Shown here: piece after piece, positions 62,061 to 64,000 of the stretch | Layout: each line of letters begins with the position of its first letter | Position numbering within the stretch: position 1 is the stretch's first letter | Assembly: GCF_001648775.1 (NCBI RefSeq) | Contig: NZ_LVEJ01000001.1 | Location: 372,001-436,000, forward strand | DNA: 64,000 bases | Direction: 5' to 3' | From: Pseudomonas fluorescens | GTDB lineage: Bacteria > Pseudomonadota > Gammaproteobacteria > Pseudomonadales > Pseudomonadaceae | Made by a program: the position numbers and the translations under genes | Notes under the pieces: model-generated | Seen by the model: the letters and a program-made list of their open reading frames with translations, nothing else | The model's database searches: none | Told to the model about the DNA's origin: nothing

Positions 62061-62179
62061 GGGGTGGCTCCAATGGACGGGACGGCGATTCGAGAGGTGG
62101 ACGGCTTGCGGCCAGTGATGACCTTGCGTTTTGGCAGCAAACGATGCCGTCCTGCGCGGGTGAGCAATGCGTCAATCAT
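62054..62179 (-). CDS. Possible 41-residue ORF bridging the glycosyltransferase and methyltransferase genes
   Basis: Begins MIDALLTRAGRHRLLPKRKV and is very basic. Its ATG overlaps the upstream stop as ATGA and its TGA overlaps the next gene's start region by 7 bp (ATGCTGA), filling the gap with operon-type overlaps at both ends. No family recognised. It may be a real small protein or only a coupling reading frame. Confidence 0.4.
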   Translation of the reverse strand: MIDALLTRAGRHRLLPKRKVITGRKPSTSRIAVPSIGATPC

Positions 62180-63480
62180 GTGCCGGTGGCCTCTACGGCC
62201 AGCACCGCTCGATGTTCGATCAATTGGGCGAGAAAATCGCGCAAGCGCTGTTCGGCCACAGCCTGACTGCAAAAAGCTTGCAGGCTGCTCACGGCCTGGG
62301 CTGACATTCGCGCATACGTGTGCGGATCATTTTTAGCCACCGCGTAACTGGCACGATAAGCCGCACATAACGACGCCCAGTCCGTCGCATAGCGCAACGT
62401 GCGAAAGGCCTTGCGCGGGTCGTGTGGCCACGCCGTGAGCTCGTCGGTGGACTTGATCAGGAAAGCGTTTTCCGCGCTCAGATAATCGACCATCGCCGTG
62501 GTTCGCGGGGCCACCGCCGGCTTGCCGCAGGACATGAACTCCATCAGCGGCAGGCACTGGCCTTCACCATAAGAGGTGTTCACCACGTAGCGGGTGGCCT
62601 GCACCAACCGTTCGTAGTCCGGATCGGCGAGGTAGCCGTGAATCAACACGATACGGCAGCGATACGACTGGTTTTTGTACAAGTGATGCAGGATGTCGCC
62701 GAGCGCTTCTTCGGCATCGAAGTGCGTGAGTTTCAGCACCAGCGTGGCGTCTTCAACGTCGCGAAAACTCACGCAGAACGCACTGAGCATGTCTTCCCAG
62801 TTCTTGCGACCGTCGCCTGGGTTGAACACCGAGGTGTACACCACACCGTCGAGCCATAGCGTCTGTTCGGTGACCGGCGCCGTGAAATCAATGCCCTCAC
62901 CAGAGCGCAAATGCTCCGGCCCGAAGGCATTCAGATCGAGCTGACGACTGTCAGCGACCAGCCCTTTAATCGTCAACTTCAACGGCTCGGATGGCGTGCG
63001 GTTTTGCGCTTGCACGCCGCGAGCGGCAAAGCGATCCCAGACGGGCGCCGGGATGGCAATGATCGGGTAGTCGGCATCCATCGCCTCGCGCACGGCGTCG
63101 ACCGTGTAGCTGGAATGGGTGATGGCTGCACCGCACGCCTGCAACACCGTGCGCCAGTCATTGCGCGGCTCATTGGCAAACGGTTCGTTGGGGATCGTGC
63201 TGAATTCCCAGGCAAACACCGGCAACGTCGGGCACGCCAGGTTCACCGGCGTGCGATGCGGCGGGGAAAACGACAGAAATACACAGGGCTCGCCACGGGC
63301 CAGGCACTCCAGATAGAGCACATCGACTTCTTTCTGCGGATCGGCCACCTCGACCACGCGCGCGATGCGTTCCAGTACCGGACGGTATTCCTTGAGCACG
63401 AAGTAATAGCTGTACTCGGAACGGCCCAGGTTTTGCGTGATGGTGTACTGGTTGGTTTCCGAATGAATGATGATCAGCAT
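62176..63480 (-). CDS. Glycosyltransferase (GT-B, family-4-like)
   Basis: 434 residues. The C-terminal Rossmann domain carries the nucleotide-sugar region SYGEGQCLPLMEFMSCGKPAV (E-x7-E like) and VAPRTTAMVDYLS. The N-terminal part contains LPVFAWEFSTIPNEPF and GAAITHSSYTVDAVRE, a pattern of bacterial surface-polysaccharide transferases. Its start overlaps the upstream gene's stop as TGATG. It is a clear paralogue of that neighbour; both probably add sugars to O-antigen or an exopolysaccharide. Confidence 0.88.
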   Translation of the reverse strand: MLIIIHSETNQYTITQNLGRSEYSYYFVLKEYRPVLERIARVVEVADPQKEVDVLYLECLARGEPCVFLSFSPPHRTPVNLACPTLPVFAWEFSTIPNEPFANEPRNDWRTVLQACGAAITHSSYTVDAVREAMDADYPIIAIPAPVWDRFAARGVQAQNRTPSEPLKLTIKGLVADSRQLDLNAFGPEHLRSGEGIDFTAPVTEQTLWLDGVVYTSVFNPGDGRKNWEDMLSAFCVSFRDVEDATLVLKLTHFDAEEALGDILHHLYKNQSYRCRIVLIHGYLADPDYERLVQATRYVVNTSYGEGQCLPLMEFMSCGKPAVAPRTTAMVDYLSAENAFLIKSTDELTAWPHDPRKAFRTLRYATDWASLCAAYRASYAVAKNDPHTYARMSAQAVSSLQAFCSQAVAEQRLRDFLAQLIEHRAVLAVEATGT

Positions 63481-63998
63481 CAGGCGTTATCCATCACAGG
63501 TGTAGTCTGCGGAGCCTTGGCGGCCACCGCGAAAAAATCCGCCAGGCGCTTTTGCACCGGGGCAAACGCACAGTAATCATGCATGCGCGCGACGGCGGCG
63601 GCCGACATCTGTCGATAATCCTGTGGTTGCGCCGTGGCCATCCGGTAACTGTTTTCGTAGGCGTTTTTCAGCGATCCCCAATCCGGGCGGTAACGCAGGG
63701 TGCGGTAAATGATGCGGGTATCTTGCGGCCAAATAGTCAGCTCTTCGCTGGACTTGACCACGAATGCGACCGAGTCATCGATGTAATCTTCCATCGCCGT
63801 GTGGTCCGGGGCGATCACCGGTTTGCCGCTGGACATGAACTCCATCAACGGCAGGCACAGGCCTTCGCAGCGAGAAGCGTTGACGTAAAAACTGGCGGCC
63901 TTGTACAGCCCGGCGTATTGCGCATCGTCGAGGTAACCGTGCAGCACTACCACGCGGCAGGCGAACGGGGTCAGTTGTGCAAGCAACGTCATCAGCTC
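63480..63998 (-). CDS. Glycosyltransferase, 3' end only (runs off the right edge)
   Basis: About 172 C-terminal residues are visible; the frame is open beyond the edge, so the first visible ATG is not the start. It shares HGYLDDAQYAGLYKAASFYV, SRCEGLCLPLMEFMSSGKPV, APDHTAMEDYI and WPQDTRIIYRTLRYRPDW with the downstream glycosyltransferase, showing a tandem duplication. Same likely polysaccharide role. Confidence 0.88.
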   Translation of the reverse strand, partial: ELMTLLAQLTPFACRVVVLHGYLDDAQYAGLYKAASFYVNASRCEGLCLPLMEFMSSGKPVIAPDHTAMEDYIDDSVAFVVKSSEELTIWPQDTRIIYRTLRYRPDWGSLKNAYENSYRMATAQPQDYRQMSAAAVARMHDYCAFAPVQKRLADFFAVAAKAPQTTPVMDNA

Positions 63999-64000
63999 GG

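Overview
The window looks like a chromosomal segment from a fluorescent pseudomonad (Pseudomonas fluorescens group). The reasons are GC-rich, dense coding, the Pseudomonas REP repeat (TGTGGGAGCGAGCCTGCTCGCGAA and its inverse) in at least six intergenic gaps, and gene order that from memory resembles two P. aeruginosa PAO1 stretches near the origin: the pycAB / LysR / RpiR / GGDEF-EAL / uvrD block and the zinc-starvation block (COG0523 GTPases, amidase, FolE2, gamma-CA, PyrC2, then Cls and Cfa). Three parS-like ParB sites (37667, 38586, 51864) fit an origin-proximal location. No rRNA, tRNA, CRISPR, insertion sequence or prophage was seen, and no gap longer than about 280 bp lacks a gene.

Layout. 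1-7.0 kb: 3' part of a very large toxin-like protein (DUF6543 type), then a MocR regulator divergent from a PaiB-like gene and two GNAT acetyltransferases. 7.1-9.8 kb: homocysteine S-methyltransferase divergent from an amino-acid ABC importer pair without an ATPase. 9.8-15.6 kb: a small HTH regulator with an unusual triple operator-like array, then two related autotransporters. 15.7-26.9 kb: the two pyruvate carboxylase subunits with a divergent LysR gene, a small conserved protein, an RpiR regulator with a HexR-like dyad, a PAS-GGDEF-EAL protein and UvrD. 27-33 kb: assorted single genes (EamA, Tim44-like, SMI1/KNR4, CPA2 antiporter, thioesterase, PdxY, DUF3301).

33-43.4 kb is a zinc-limitation island. 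It carries two COG0523 GTPases, DUF1826, two small secreted proteins, an AMIN-amidase, FolE2, a ZnuCBA-like metal importer, a gamma-CA-like protein and a PyrC2-like dihydroorotase. Two Zur-box-like palindromes sit in its divergent intergenic regions. The genes are mostly zinc uptake, zinc allocation, or substitutes for zinc enzymes.

43.4-46.8 kb holds DUF3617, cardiolipin synthase and CFA synthase. 46.9-48.8 kb is a bufferin (RiPP metallophore) operon, bufA2-bufB-bufC. 48.9-54.9 kb is the most striking unit: four genes joined by three 4-bp overlaps, encoding three SPFH/HflK-HflC-like membrane proteins (one with 17 histidines in its first 31 residues) and a heavy-metal P-type ATPase that lacks its own N-terminal metal-binding domain. 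A third Zur-box-like palindrome lies directly upstream. I propose this as a zinc-controlled membrane metal-handling complex. The window ends with lpd, an Lrp regulator, a LysE exporter, a TPR/DUF3142 pair and part of a glycosyltransferase/methyltransferase surface-polysaccharide operon that runs off the right edge.
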